64,000 bases of DNA, taken from positions 23,662 through 87,661 of the forward strand of contig JASAMV010003263.1 in NCBI GenBank assembly GCA_030248065.1, given 5' to 3'. Position 1 is the first letter of the stretch; each line of letters starts with the position of its first letter. The stretch comes from Rhynchonema sp. JSB1_4 (Eukaryota; Nematoda; Chromadorea; Monhysterida; Xyalidae). The position numbers were made by a program, and so were the translations under genes. This document shows positions 37,799 to 49,300 of the stretch, piece by piece. Under the pieces are notes generated by a model that had not been told where the DNA came from, made no database searches, and was given only the letters and a program-made list of their open reading frames with translations.

Positions 37799-38312
37799 TA
37801 GATGACGCACTTGTTGTGTTACTTTCATGTTCAGGCTGTTTAACGTTTATGAACACAGTTTCATTCACAAACAAATTTTTCGGTATAACATTGGGGGCGC
37901 GAGGGGGGAAATGGCCCACTTTGCTAAAAAAAACTTTTCGCAAAGCGGGGCATGCGTCTTCATCTTTCTGGGATTGCCAACAGTGCCATACATGTACCCT
38001 GTATGACTTGCATGTACTGGTAGTCATTAAAACTGGTGCTCTGAACTCTGCAACTGCACAATGAGACTGCTCCACCCACAAATACTATCGCCGCAGCCAT
38101 TTTTTGAGAATTCGAGCAAAACCATGTACTTTCATGTCAAAAAGATAATAGTGCATGTGCAAAGTGGACGTGCACTTCTTAAAGCTATTTTTTGAAAAAA
38201 AATCAAATTTAGTTCTTATTTTTCAAAACCCAACCAACACGCCGAAACGGGAACGACACCACACCACGCACTGCACGGGGGGAGGGCACCAACAGCACCG
38301 CAGAAATGTGCT

Positions 38313-38910
38313 TTAGTTCGGCATCATCATCACTTCAGTGCTTCCCGCATTTCTCTGAGTGCCTTGTTGTTGGTTCGCTGTGACTGCGTATGCACATGCC
38401 ATCCGTTTCTTCCATCGATGAAACCACGTTAGCGTTCTGTCATTAGGGTCGTCCGTTTCCGGGGTTAGTCTCTTGGACCAGAATTTGGCTGTGTTGGTCG
38501 ACGCTGCGTGTTCGAGCAAAAAAAGGTGAAGTTGGTCCTGGAAATATTCAGTTTTGACGTTTCCCGGCCAAAAAATTACACTTTATGAATTTTTTTGCTC
38601 AGAATAATTAACGAACCCTCAACATGGCCAATGTGAATTCCGGATGAGCAATAACTGACAACGTCAGGTGTTCAAGAAAACGTGCTTTAAATGTTAATGG
38701 AAGAAATTCGTCGTCCGGATCTTCGTATTTCGGCTTGGCATTCATATTATGACCGAGCAGAACGACAAATCCAATGGTCCAGACCATATTGAAATTGGCC
38801 ATGTTTTCGGCGCTGAAGCAAAGCAGTAAATGTTCGAAAATCGGCGAATGCAGGGATATACGTAAGTCTTGATGACAAATGTATAGTGTTTCCTGTTTTT
38901 CTTGGTCCAA
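38313..38910 (-). CDS. Putative spliced gene fragment, function unknown
   Basis: Two minus-strand exons join in phase 0: 38910-38617 and 38537-38313, with a 79 bp intron (donor AGG/GTTCGT, acceptor TATTTCCAG). They encode about 172 residues to a TAA stop. The second exon is rich in charged and polar residues (KFWSKRLTPETDDPNDRTL) and ends in a Gln/Asn/Met-rich tail. No ATG is seen at the upstream edge, so upstream exons are missing or the gene is a relic. The block SAENMANFNMVWTIG weakly recalls the end of a RhoGAP domain, but I do not trust this. Confidence 0.35.
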
Positions 38911-39354
38911 GGAAACGCGCGGGCCCGTGTTATAACTGAACTTCTAGTTGAGATTACAATTTCGATTCAATCAGGCAGCTGGCAAAAACGTGTCAAAGTT
39001 TGCCTGTGGAATCTAACAACAACAATGTTTCACATGCTCGCTGTGAGCTTTGCGCGTGTGCGCTGCCAGCATGTCAATGAAACATTTGACCATGTTTGCT
39101 GCTGAGTGTCGTGCTTGCACTAACAAGGACACATTCTTAATCTCTTTCATTTGGTCTCTGAAATCTCGACCCCAAACTGGAGTTGAGTTATAACGTGGGG
39201 TAGCTTGTTTCCTTTGACTTGCATAAAAAGGAAACACTATATGTGCGCTCAAACCTCAGACGGTAAAACGATAACAGTGAGAAATGGAAATGTCAGGATA
39301 CTTGGATAAACGTGAGAGATTCGTCAATTTCAATGTTTGTGAAGCAGCCTGAGG

Positions 39355-40093
39355 CAGGGTTGGAAAAAAATATTTTTTAAGTGAAAATTTTTTTAAAAAA
39401 AATATTTTTTTTTAAATTAAAAATATTTTTTTTCAAAATTTTCTAGGATGGCAAAAAATGATGCAAATTTTTGCAAAAATGGAAGATAAATGCAAAAAAT
39501 TGCTAATAAAATTTGCGAGAAGCAATCGTAATTGCGGAATGTGACTTATTGGTGAGTTTTCCTGTATTATATTTGTGCCCATGCAGTAACGGTTGGGCCC
39601 AAAGCCCACGTGGGGCACTGACACTTGTTTGCTGTATGTATGCATCAGAGATGACCAAATGAGAGTATATTTACGTGATAACGCAGGTTGCCTTTGCAGA
39701 AACCAGATATTTTGCTGTTTGTCCTGAATATTGGTTGTCTAAACGACTTTTATTACTCTGATGTGGCTCGTTATCCGTCAACTACTGACGAAAGAAACGC
39801 ATGTATCTTATAATGAACATCAAGACACGTGATAAACGGTTTTAGAAGCGCTAAGATGTGAAAATCAAGCGCCGCAGGCACTTTTGTGAAGAAACCATCA
39901 CGCACTCTGAGAAAAAAATTACAAATTTTAACCTCGAAAAAGGCTAATTTTAAATGCTTCAGACAATATTGTTCCCCGGCGAAATTTTTTAAAAAAAAAT
40001 TTTTTTAAAAAAAATTATTTCTTGAAACCGTGTTTTTTTTTAAAAAAAACACGTGTTTTTTTAAAAAGTTTTTGTTTTTTTTGCCCAACCCTG
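39355..40093. mobile_element. hAT-type MITE
   Basis: The element starts CAGGGTTGG and ends TTTTTTGCCCAACCCTG, the CAGGG-type end of hAT elements, and is flanked by perfect 8 bp direct repeats GCCTGAGG (39347-39354 and 40094-40101). The subterminal regions are long A/T runs in inverted arrangement. There is no transposase frame. End fragments of the same family (GTTGGGCAAAAAA) are present near 10888 and 40140. Confidence 0.8.
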
Positions 40094-40418
40094 GCCTGAG
40101 GCAGCGATGGCATGACAATGATTAAAATCTCTCGCCGGGGTTGGGCAAAAAAGTTTCTGAAACAAATTTTATTTTAAAAAAAATTTAAAATTTATTTAGG
40201 AACAAAGTGGTCTGAGAGGCAACCCGTGTTTCTAAAATTTTCCTCAAAGTCAGCATTCAGTGCTAAGCAGTCCTGTGTGTGTAAAACACCGCTCAATTTG
40301 ACGTGAGTAGTATAGGGCGGGGACCTGTCCCGCAACGTATAAGCATAGGAACCCCAGGGCCTGTTGTGTGGGGGTGCGCTATAGTGTGATGTTCAGACAA
40401 ACCTGACTTGTGCTTCAG

Positions 40419-40426
40419 TATAAAAA
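40419..40426 (+). promoter_or_regulatory. TATA box of the acidic zinc-finger gene
   Basis: TATAAAAA lies 35 bp before the ATG at 40454. A start site 25-30 bp downstream would give a very short leader, and it would exclude the upstream in-frame ATG at 40430 from the transcript. Confidence 0.5.
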
Positions 40427-40453
40427 GAGGTGCTTTTTCTTCATTTTATCATT

Positions 40454-40993
40454 ATGTCTCATTTGTGTCCTGTCTGTCACTTGAGTTTTTCTCGTCTCTG
40501 GAACCTTCGCCGTCATAAAATGGCTCACAACCACTTTGATCCGTCGGAAGGGTCAGAGCAATCAGACACGGAATCGCAAGTGTCAAGTGAAGAGCTGCCG
40601 GAGGAATCGGAGTCAGAGGAAGAAATGGAGGATGATGAAAATCCGGAAGAACATTGGAGAGAAGCTATTCAAGAAGCTCTGGATCAGTTTAATTTGGATA
40701 ATATCGCTAGTCCAGAAGACTTCCTCCGTGATCCATTGCTCTCTGTGTTTGTTCAAAAATTACAAGAAGCCGTGGAACGTCATTTTAGGTTTGTGAAAGC
40801 TGTGGAGTTTGCTGAATTGTATGAAAGAATTAACAAGGTTCAGGAAAAATATTGTGGGGACTTTTTTTATGATGATGAGGCCACGGACACGGCATGGCAT
40901 GACCATAGATTTGTTATCCGCAAGCTTTTGAAGGAGAATATGGATCTGATTGAAGATGCTATGGGTGAAGAGTCTTCTGATGAGTCGGAATGA
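40454..40993 (+). CDS. Small acidic C2H2 zinc-finger protein of a mobile element
   Basis: Intact single-exon gene, 179 residues. The N terminus is one C2H2 finger (CPVCHLSFSRLWNLRRHKMAH). Next comes a strongly acidic Ser/Glu stretch (residues about 25-60), then a helical domain with many charged and aromatic residues, and a Glu/Ser tail. The ATG at 40454 is preferred to 40430 because of the TATA box at 40419. AATAAA at 41189-41194 follows. A convergent polymerase fragment with its own signal at 41221 lies next to it, a compact layout like that of Maverick/Polinton-type DNA elements. Role unknown; a DNA-binding or regulatory protein is the natural guess. Confidence 0.65.
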   Translation: MSHLCPVCHLSFSRLWNLRRHKMAHNHFDPSEGSEQSDTESQVSSEELPEESESEEEMEDDENPEEHWREAIQEALDQFNLDNIASPEDFLRDPLLSVFVQKLQEAVERHFRFVKAVEFAELYERINKVQEKYCGDFFYDDEATDTAWHDHRFVIRKLLKENMDLIEDAMGEESSDESE

Positions 40994-41000
40994 GTTGTTT

Positions 41001-41130
41001 GTGAGTTTACTCTGAGTTGCTCCGAGTTGACTCTGAGTTTTGTGAGTTTACTCTGAGTTGCTCCGAGTTGACTCTGAGTTGCTCCGAGTTGACTCTGAGT
41101 TACTCAGAGTTGACTCTGAGTGACTCTGAG
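41001..41130 (+). repeat. Minisatellite after the zinc-finger gene
   Basis: Tandem units of GAGTTGACTCTGAGTTGCTCC and shorter variants, about six to seven copies, between the stop codon and the polyadenylation signal of the acidic zinc-finger gene. Confidence 0.75.
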
Positions 41131-41302
41131 CTTTGCTCTCTGAACTGTTGATGCTGTTGTTGTTATGATGTGTTGTTAGATTGTTGAAAATAAAAGAACC
41201 AAGCGTTGTTCATCAGATAATTTATTGGTTCAGCGCAATACAATGAAAGCACATGACACAAAAGCATAATAACACACAATTTAACACATAACATGATAGT
41301 AA

Positions 41303-41663
41303 CTATATTTGATAACCAAAGGGAATACATTGACCGTTAGACATCACTCTACATTTATCATACACAACAGAGAACTTCTTAGACTGTGTTTTGGTCACAA
41401 TGTCACGATTTGCTTCACGAACGATTTTAGGAGCAACAATCTGAATATCTCCGCAAACACCATACTTCCGAACCATGTCTCTGAGGGTTTTGGAAGTTTA
41501 GTGCTTGACTGGCTTTGTGGTCTAAGGTCTGTCCCCTGATTTTGATCAAGGTTGTACCATCATCCGTCTGATACCCATACTGTTTGGGACCAGCAGACAC
41601 AAACTCTGTAATGGAATGACCGTCCAGTTCATCAGTCATCATCCCTAAGTAATCACCGATGGG
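41303..41663 (-). pseudogene. Family B DNA polymerase, C-terminal piece (frameshifted)
   Basis: The minus strand encodes the C-terminal end of a protein-primed type B DNA polymerase of the kind found in Maverick/Polinton-like elements. The first part reads in one frame from 41663 to about 41490; the remainder, down to a stop at 41303, is in another frame, so an indel near 41485 breaks it. TTTATT at 41221-41226 is the inverse of AATAAA and would end this transcript. About 110 bp at its upstream edge are repeated in inverse orientation at 42345-42456. It lacks all catalytic motifs on its own. Confidence 0.6.
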
Positions 41664-42466
41664 CACTGCTCTCACTCTTCAGAACAGAGGCAGTTTTGGG
41701 GTGCTTGGCCCACATATGAGCTGTACAAAGCTATGGATCTTGGGTATATCGTGAAAGAGATTAGTGAAGTCCATCATAACAATCAGTGGGAACAATATGA
41801 TCAGTCAAACGGTAAAGGAGGGCTATTTACAGATTATATAAATACGTTTCTAAAAATCAAGCAAGAAGCTTCAGGGTGGCCAAGTTGGGTGAAAACGGAA
41901 GAGGATAAAGATCTCTATATTGCACAGTATCAGGAAAAGGAAGGAATTCTTCTAGAGAAAAGCAAGATTGAACGTAATGAGGGACTTCGGATGCTTGCCA
42001 AGCTCATGCTTAATTCTTTTTGGGGCAAATTTGGGCAACGGTCTGATCAGACAAAGATGGAATATGTTAAAGAACCGCAGAGATTCCTCCAGTTGGCACA
42101 TGATGACACTATCCAAATGCAAGGTTTTACTATCGTTAATGATGGTATGATTATGGTCACCTACAAAGCTCTAGAAGCATTTGTGGAAGAGCTGGAAAAC
42201 TCAAATCCCTCTATTGCTGCTTGGGTCACGGCACAGGCACGCCTCAAACTCTATTCCTATTTGGAACAGCTTGGTGATCGGGTACTCTATATGGACACAG
42301 ACTCTGTCGTGTACGTGACTAGTCCAGAAGATAAATATCATCCGCCCATCGGTGATTACTTAGGGATGATGACTGATGAACTGGACGGTCATTCCATTAC
42401 AGAGTTTGTGTCTGCCGGCCCCAAACAGTATGGGTATCAGACGGATGATGGTACAAGATATGGTAC
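41664..42466 (+). pseudogene. Family B DNA polymerase, palm-domain fragment
   Basis: An open frame on the plus strand encodes the second half of the palm and thumb of a protein-primed family B DNA polymerase. Motif B appears as KLMLNSFWGKFG and motif C as YMDTDS, which holds two catalytic aspartates. The exonuclease domain and motif A are absent, since the frame starts at a rearrangement breakpoint near 41663, and the C terminus is cut off where the 0.69 kb repeat begins at 42467. The true C-terminal end lies on the other strand at 41303-41663. It cannot make a working enzyme. Maverick/Polinton or a related DNA element is the likely source. Confidence 0.75.
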
Positions 42467-43163
42467 AATATTGAAGATGTACTGCCTTTTATGCTGTTTA
42501 TTTTTGTAGGTCTTTAATTTTGCAAGTTTGTCAGCCTTTACTTTTTTGCTCATGTTCACATTTTTTGATAGATTTGGTCCGGTTACCAAACAAATTTCAT
42601 TTTGTGCTCAGTTGATCTCTGAATATTTTTATATTTACTTTCTGTGTTTGTCATTTTTACTGCAGAATCTTTGGAAGCATAATTTTTTGCCATAATTTTG
42701 CACATTTTTGTTTACTTGGACCAAGTTGTTGCAGTGCTGTGCTGAAAAAATTATTTGGTACAAAAATAAAATCACGCATTGTAAATTAACATTGAATCTT
42801 TATCAAATGTGTATCTGTAAGTGGAGCATTTTCAAAACAAATGTTAGGTAATTGCAGCAATTTTTGGAACAACAAGGAGCACAAAGATAAATTCCCACTT
42901 AAAATACTAACATCAAAATCATCGTAATAATTTCAATCATTCTCTCATCTCTAAAATTGTATATCACCGGCCAAAGGTGCAAGAATTGTCTTTGCTTGGA
43001 AGTTTTCGCGCATTCTACAAGATTTTGGGATAAGTTAGTTAAAAGTTTAGCGGATCACAGACTTTGAAGGGAAACACAAAAGTGCTTATTTGAAAAAAAA
43101 AGCTAAATTGACCTTAATTACTGTGAATATAATAGATAACAACAACTAAAAAAGCAGCGTTGT
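42467..43163. repeat. 0.69 kb direct repeat, copy B
   Basis: The second copy of 35147-35838, in the same orientation, fused directly to the polymerase fragment. It lies downstream of the glypican polyadenylation signal. The pair encloses a 6.6 kb island with the hAT MITE and the polymerase element. Confidence 0.9.
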
Positions 43164-43230
43164 CTACATACAGCAAAATCGACCCGTATCAAGTTGAAAA
43201 ATACATAATACGATAATCAATACAACATAT

Positions 43231-43236
43231 TTTATT
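43231..43236 (-). terminator. Polyadenylation signal of the glypican
   Basis: TTTATT on the plus strand is AATAAA on the minus strand, 131 bp after the glypican stop codon at 43368. Confidence 0.5.
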
Positions 43237-43367
43237 TTATAGACATGGCGGCAGCAGAGATTGTTCGTTAACAAAGATCAAAATAACATTTATGTACAAA
43301 ATTTTGAATTTTCATATACACAAACGGAGGTAACCAGATCACTAGAAACAAACAACAGAGGAACATA

Positions 43368-46300
43368 CTATCTAAGCACAAAAATGCAGCAATAAGTGGA
43401 ATAGACGCTAACCAACATGACACATAACCAATGCCAGAACGTACATCTAACATTTACCGTGGTGGCCCCCTTGGCTCGCGGCCTATCCAGCGGCGCTTCA
43501 GGTCTCATTTCAGGCATCTGTGTCACCCTGACCCCTGACTCTTCAGGGGCTGATGGTTGCGGAGGTGGGACCTGACCATGGGAGACCTCGCCAATCACAA
43601 AGTCGTCGGACTCGGGTTTGTGTTTGGGTGGAGGTCGGTCGATGGGTTGACGGCGTCCGGATTCGAGTTCGGGTTCCGGCTTTGGAATGACCACAACCTT
43701 GTACTCGTGTTTGGTGGTCTCTAGTTTGGGTGTCGATGAGATGACCACTATATGCGACGGGTGCACCAGGTCGTCGTCAGGTATAGGACCATCACCGCTT
43801 CCATGTACTCGATCCTGATCTTCCAGCGGACCGTCGCCGCTGCCTGAAACATCGATGGAATATTAGAAAAGTGTTCAACGGTACTGCAGTGTAATTAGAC
43901 AATAATACAGGGTGGTACAAATCGGCAGGTTTTTTTATTTGCAGTTTCGGTTGAAATGTTGTCGTGGTTCTAAGTACTATTAGTTTTGTCCATCAGCTCG
44001 AGCTCATGTGATATTTCTCAAATCCAACCACCAACCTTGGTGGCTGGGCACAAAGTCTTCATCGTCAACATTTGTCGGGTGTCCTGCCGGTTGATGCTTG
44101 TCCACCTCCACCGGTCTGTACTGTTCCAAGTCGGGGTAGCGCGACGGTACCTCCGGCCGACGCCCGTACTCCCGCTGATAAGGCGGTCCGTCACCTGAGT
44201 GGCCCCCATCCACGAAATCATCATTGGAACCGGAACCGCTGTATTCCGGCACCATGTCGTTCGGGTTCCGATCGCCGACCATTGGCGCCGTGCCAGAGAA
44301 TCGTTGAGGCGTATGACGCGTGGGTGGCAGGGACTGACGGCGTTTCGGGGCGTTGGGCACTGAAACATTAGCATTGGTACTTTGACACCGCACTTCGGCT
44401 CGAATTAAGCATATTGTGATCTTGAATCAAACCGGTTCAGTCTTGGTTCGTCATATGACGGACACGTAATAAACAACCTTTACACTGGTCAAATCTCGAG
44501 AGACCGCTCATCATATTTGACAGCCTTTGATCTGGCAGTGAGCTGGGTACTAAGTGCATAATCACAAGATATACCAAAATATGCATGAACCAACCACTGA
44601 TCCTGTCCGCGCCAGGCACGGCCGGTCCGCCCCAAACAGCCCCGTTGTCCCGACCCTTGTGTGCGTCCTTTAGTTTGCCGGTTGTGAGTCTCAATTGCAA
44701 CATCTGATCGGCCACAATCGAGTTCGGCACCGGCATCAATTTGACTTCCGGATTGTCGACCTGATTCACCAGACCATCGCCCACCAGGGCATGCGTGTAG
44801 CTGAAGATTCGATTGTCGTTGTGGGATTTTTTTTAATTCCAGTGCCCTTGTTACCAGGCGGCTGTGCATGTGCACTGTCTTTTCTGGCAAGCACGGGTCG
44901 GGGGTGGTTTGAGTTGCGTTTGAGTTTGACTTGGCATGGGATAACAAACACACACGTGTATTGTTGCGCGTTATTGTGAAGCAGCAGCCAGCCCACTTGC
45001 GCACGCACTGGCTGCATAGCACACACGGGTGCGTTGTGCATATAGACACACGAGGCCAGCTGGTGGTCCAGCAGGTAACTCTGGCGAGTCACAAAGAAGC
45101 ATAAAATTGCATGTTAACAAACAGGCCGAAAAACTATAAGAAACTCTGGTACTTACTCGGCCACTTGCGTGCCATTCCAGCAATTCTGTCCATTCGAAGC
45201 GGCCACTTGAGCGTCGGAGCACAGCTTTGCCGGCAACGACAGCCAGAAGCCCTTGGTGGTTGTGATTGCGTTTTTGATGTCGGTGGCGATTCGGACCACT
45301 TTGGACTGTTTGTGTGCCTGAAAGATCAAGGCGGCAGATGACATTTGAGTTCCGAAATAAGCCGGTTTCACTGTGCTTTGTTATCAAAAACTAAGCGACA
45401 CTGATGAGCACCGGGCGCACCTCATTCTGTGTGTATCCACTTCGCAGACTCGTCAGATCGTCGAAAGTCACGCGTCGTCGTCGACGACTGCTGGCCAGCG
45501 GCGGTTGGCCACAGCCTTCGAACACCTGAATATGCAACGTGATGTTTCAATACTGCGCTTAGTTCGAGTCATAAATGCGCCAATAACACCAATCAATAAT
45601 TTTATCAAAAGGTTCAAAGTGAAACCCTGACGAGCGCGGGCTCACCTTGGTGGCCACCTGTTGTCCGCGTTCCTGGAATATCATCACCGCCTCCGATATC
45701 TGCACATTTATTGGATCGATGACGGTTTCCACATTGAACGGTCCCTTTAGTCGATCCAGTAGCTCACCGAGCGCTTCTGTAAACGGGTGGGCGGGGAGAT
45801 AAACAAATTCTATGCTTATTTAGGTGTGTTATAAGGTTGTCATGTCTGGGACACAAATTGGTTTACGTTTGTCAAAAGTTTGCATTTTTTAAAAACCACG
45901 TGAGCTGTAAACATCGTATAACAGACGGGGCCATGGATCATCTGTGAGCACCTATGCGTCACACGGTTCCAATGTAAACTTGCTGTTCCCAATTTCTGTC
46001 CCACATCATGCTTGGTAAACATGTGTGTACTTTGTGGTCGTGATTTCACATGTGCTACCACCACCCGACAATACTGCTTGAAATTAGCGCCCACTCAAGG
46101 CTGCAAGAACCACTTGTGGTGCTTGCGAGCTGTGCAGGAACGTTTCTTCACATCCTTATTAGCAAATGGTTGAGCATGTTTTCGACCTTCATATTTCACA
46201 TGTGCGTGGTCACTTATGAACCCAGTGGCCAGTGGTTCCGATATTTATGTACATCCTTTACGCACCCCACCCACCTCTCAGGCCGAGAATCTAATCAGCT

Positions 46301-49300
46301 TTAGGCCAACGGAACGGAACACCCCAAAAATATGATAATCAACAGCAGCCCAGTCGTGCAGACAAGCGCGCAATGGAGCGTGTGGTAATTTTTATATTTC
46401 TCTATCTTATTATTATCCTTGCGGAAATCAAGTCATTTTGTGACTGCTATATGTCCAACATAAGTGGTTGAAAAATAGTCTTCAGAATCCCGAAGGAGCT
46501 CATGATTTTCATCGCGCATGCTCCTTCTCTTGTTGTTTTGACGTTTCATCAAGTCACAAATGTCAAATACAGGGCCAAAAACAAGAGGAATTTGCGAGCG
46601 TAAAAGTGCGCCCCCCGGATTTACCGATGTGCCAAGGGGGGACAATCCTTTTGTTTGTTCACAAAGTGAAAGTCAATCTCAAAGGGAGCAGCTTTTCGGC
46701 TCAACCTATACTTGTACACACAAGCAAACACCACACAAAGCTAGCCACAGGTGCAAGTGACCAGCAGCATTTCTCGCCCCTCCGAAAGGCGGAAAGTGCG
46801 CGCGCTTTGCGCGAATTTTATTTGTTGTTTGCGCTTGTGTGTCTCTATAATTCCGAAGAACGGCAACGCAAAGTGGTTATCAAGTGGCAATTGTACAGGC
46901 TTATCCTGTTGTATACATATGTATATGAAAGTACAAAGCCGAAAAATGCTCAGATTTACTACCAACGTGATTTTTCAAGGAAACTCAACTGAAGAGAGAA
47001 ACGTTCAGACTTTTTGCACTGGAAACAGCATGGAAGTGATTACGGTAGTTCAGAATGAACGCCGCATTTCAAGTTTCTACACGGGCCCCTCCCCGCAATC
47101 GTAGAGCTTGGCGCGATGTAGCTAATTTCAAATTCAGAACGCAATATTCTCATTTGAATGGCTTCAAGAAGCAGCATATAAATTATGGGCCGGTAAGCGT
47201 GTGGTTGTTGAGAAAAGTATTAGTGTTTTTACATTGCATTATAATGTGTTTGTGGAATATTTTTTGCACCCAGGTACAATTTTTGTGGTGCTTCGCATTG
47301 GAAAAGCTGCAACTAAGTCCCTTCACACAAATCCCGTATCTTTTTTCTACTCATTTCTGCTCTTTTTCAAACTCATCGTACAAAAGTTTTCATGTGATGT
47401 CAGCGAAAGTGCAGAGATGTCACCCGCTTTCCGCATATGTGCAATATAGTTGCAAAGCAACAAAAACAAACAAAGACTCATAACTTTTTGCGGGAGCGAA
47501 TAGACAGAATCAGATGCGACCATTTTTCAAATTCGAAGTAACAAACAACCACAATCCCCCGCTCGTTATTAATGGTTCTCGTTCCCGGGCAAAATAGATG
47601 ACCGTGTGTTTTTTAACCCCTGTAGGTTGATTTTGGACCGGCGGGTTGGGGGAAAATGAATAATGCTTCACGTGTCGGACAGTTTATCTACCCATTTACG
47701 CACTAAAAATTACCAACACTAAGTATGTAAACCAACTCAACCAGAAAACCTCTATATATCACCCCATTTTTCTTGCGCTTTGAATGACTTCGCACCAGCC
47801 CCATACTCATACCTACATATTTGTGCTGGTTGGCTTTGGTTTTTTTAGTATTCCATATGGCGAAGCGAGACCCAGAAGCACAGGGATGCCACCAGGCAAG
47901 CATTCCCCTTGCCAACACTCAAACTGATGCAGGTTGGCATAGCACTGGTGCCCAAAAGTATGAAATAAAGAGAATGAGAAAGCGCAAAAAGACGCTACCA
48001 GATCCTTGGTTGGCTTGCCCTCTCCATATAGAAAACATCTGGACACAAAAACGAAGAACAAAAAATATGTATGTATAATTCGTTCACTCCACCCCGCGCC
48101 ACGATGGGAAGCTACTGCTCAATCACTGTCAAGCTAACGGGGGGATACCAAGTCGAATAATTTTTGTTCTGTTGATGTTCGTTATTTGTTGGAATGTGCC
48201 GCATCATAAAATGAGCTTATGTACTTTTGGTACTTTTTGGGTACCTCGAGTACCAAGGAGTATATTTATACCATCTCTTGGGTTTATACCATCTCTTGGG
48301 TTAGTGCCCGAAGAAAGATACACGCTCGTAAAATTTGTATTTGGATACTGTCCTGAATGTTTGTTTGGCAAAATATAGTGGCTCATTTTGAAGAGGATAA
48401 TGACAAACATTAAGAATAAAGTTTGGTGTCGGAATTGAAATCCGATCCCCAAAATAGAACCCTGCCTATGCGCAGTCCATAAACTTGAAGTAGCCATTGG
48501 CTAGTCCGTTACTGTTATTCGTTTTGCAAATGTGTAGCCGTTGAGTTGCTTCACAGGATCTGGTTACTAAAAGGCCCATATGTTAACTGAGTTCTGGATG
48601 TTACAAGTCTGTCCACTACTTTCAAGTGCACTATGGCCTGTAATTGCAAAGTTGACAAACTTTTGACCAACACCCACACCCTTCCCTGTCCCTCAGGAAG
48701 TGTCCGTGTGACAGGCACACAAAGTCAAACTCATCAGCACCAACTTTTTCGAGAGACACGGTGATACAGCATTCTGAAAGATCTTGGGTCAAGAACTGAA
48801 CTTGGAACCCAAAAAGTTGGCGTAAAAAACTTTTGCACATTTTGTCTCAACGGTGTATCAACAGGAAGCAACGCATGCGCAGAAAACTTATTTCTGACGC
48901 GAGTTTTTACGAGCGTTGCTGAGTGACAGTGCCCATTCGGAACTCTCATGGAGTACAAGTAATTTACTATGACACCACTGAAACGTCAAAAACAACAAAT
49001 TGTACGAGCAAAAGTTTACTCGCTGAAGTGTCGTCATGCAAGCAAACTTCTGAAACTATATGGATACTTTGGTTAATATTGCCTGTGTCCCTCTCACGCC
49101 CTGGTACCGCGCGGACTCACCCCCAGTCCATGATAGCTACTCAGTTTGTCCTGTCCCATCGTGTGGTCGTATATGTGCTGAGCGGGTAAATTAGCATGAA
49201 AACGATGTATGTAGTGTGGGGGCTTTAGCGTTTCAATAAACAAAAAGCCACCGGCGGCGGCCAAATCAATGCAAAACCGTCTCAAATGTGTCAAGTATAC

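Larger units (their letters stand above)
35839..38312. other. Repeat-rich stretch with only weak open frames
   Basis: Apart from two inverted-repeat elements (listed separately) I see only weak coding hints. A minus-strand ATG frame at 35867-36028 (53 codons, acidic) is intact. A plus-strand pair 36112-36196 and 36254-36348 has good donor and acceptor (CTG/GTAAGT, TTGTTGCAG) and joins in frame to 59 residues. Both overlap open frames on the other strand (for example 36057-36368), and none shows a known domain, so I do not call genes. Confidence 0.4.

Noticed and set aside
41001..41130. CRISPR-like array
   Set aside because: The units are contiguous without spacers, and the genome is eukaryotic; it is a minisatellite.
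35147..43163. LTR retrotransposon bounded by the direct repeats
   Set aside because: The repeats do not begin TG or end CA, have no shared target duplication, and enclose no gag, protease, reverse transcriptase or integrase.
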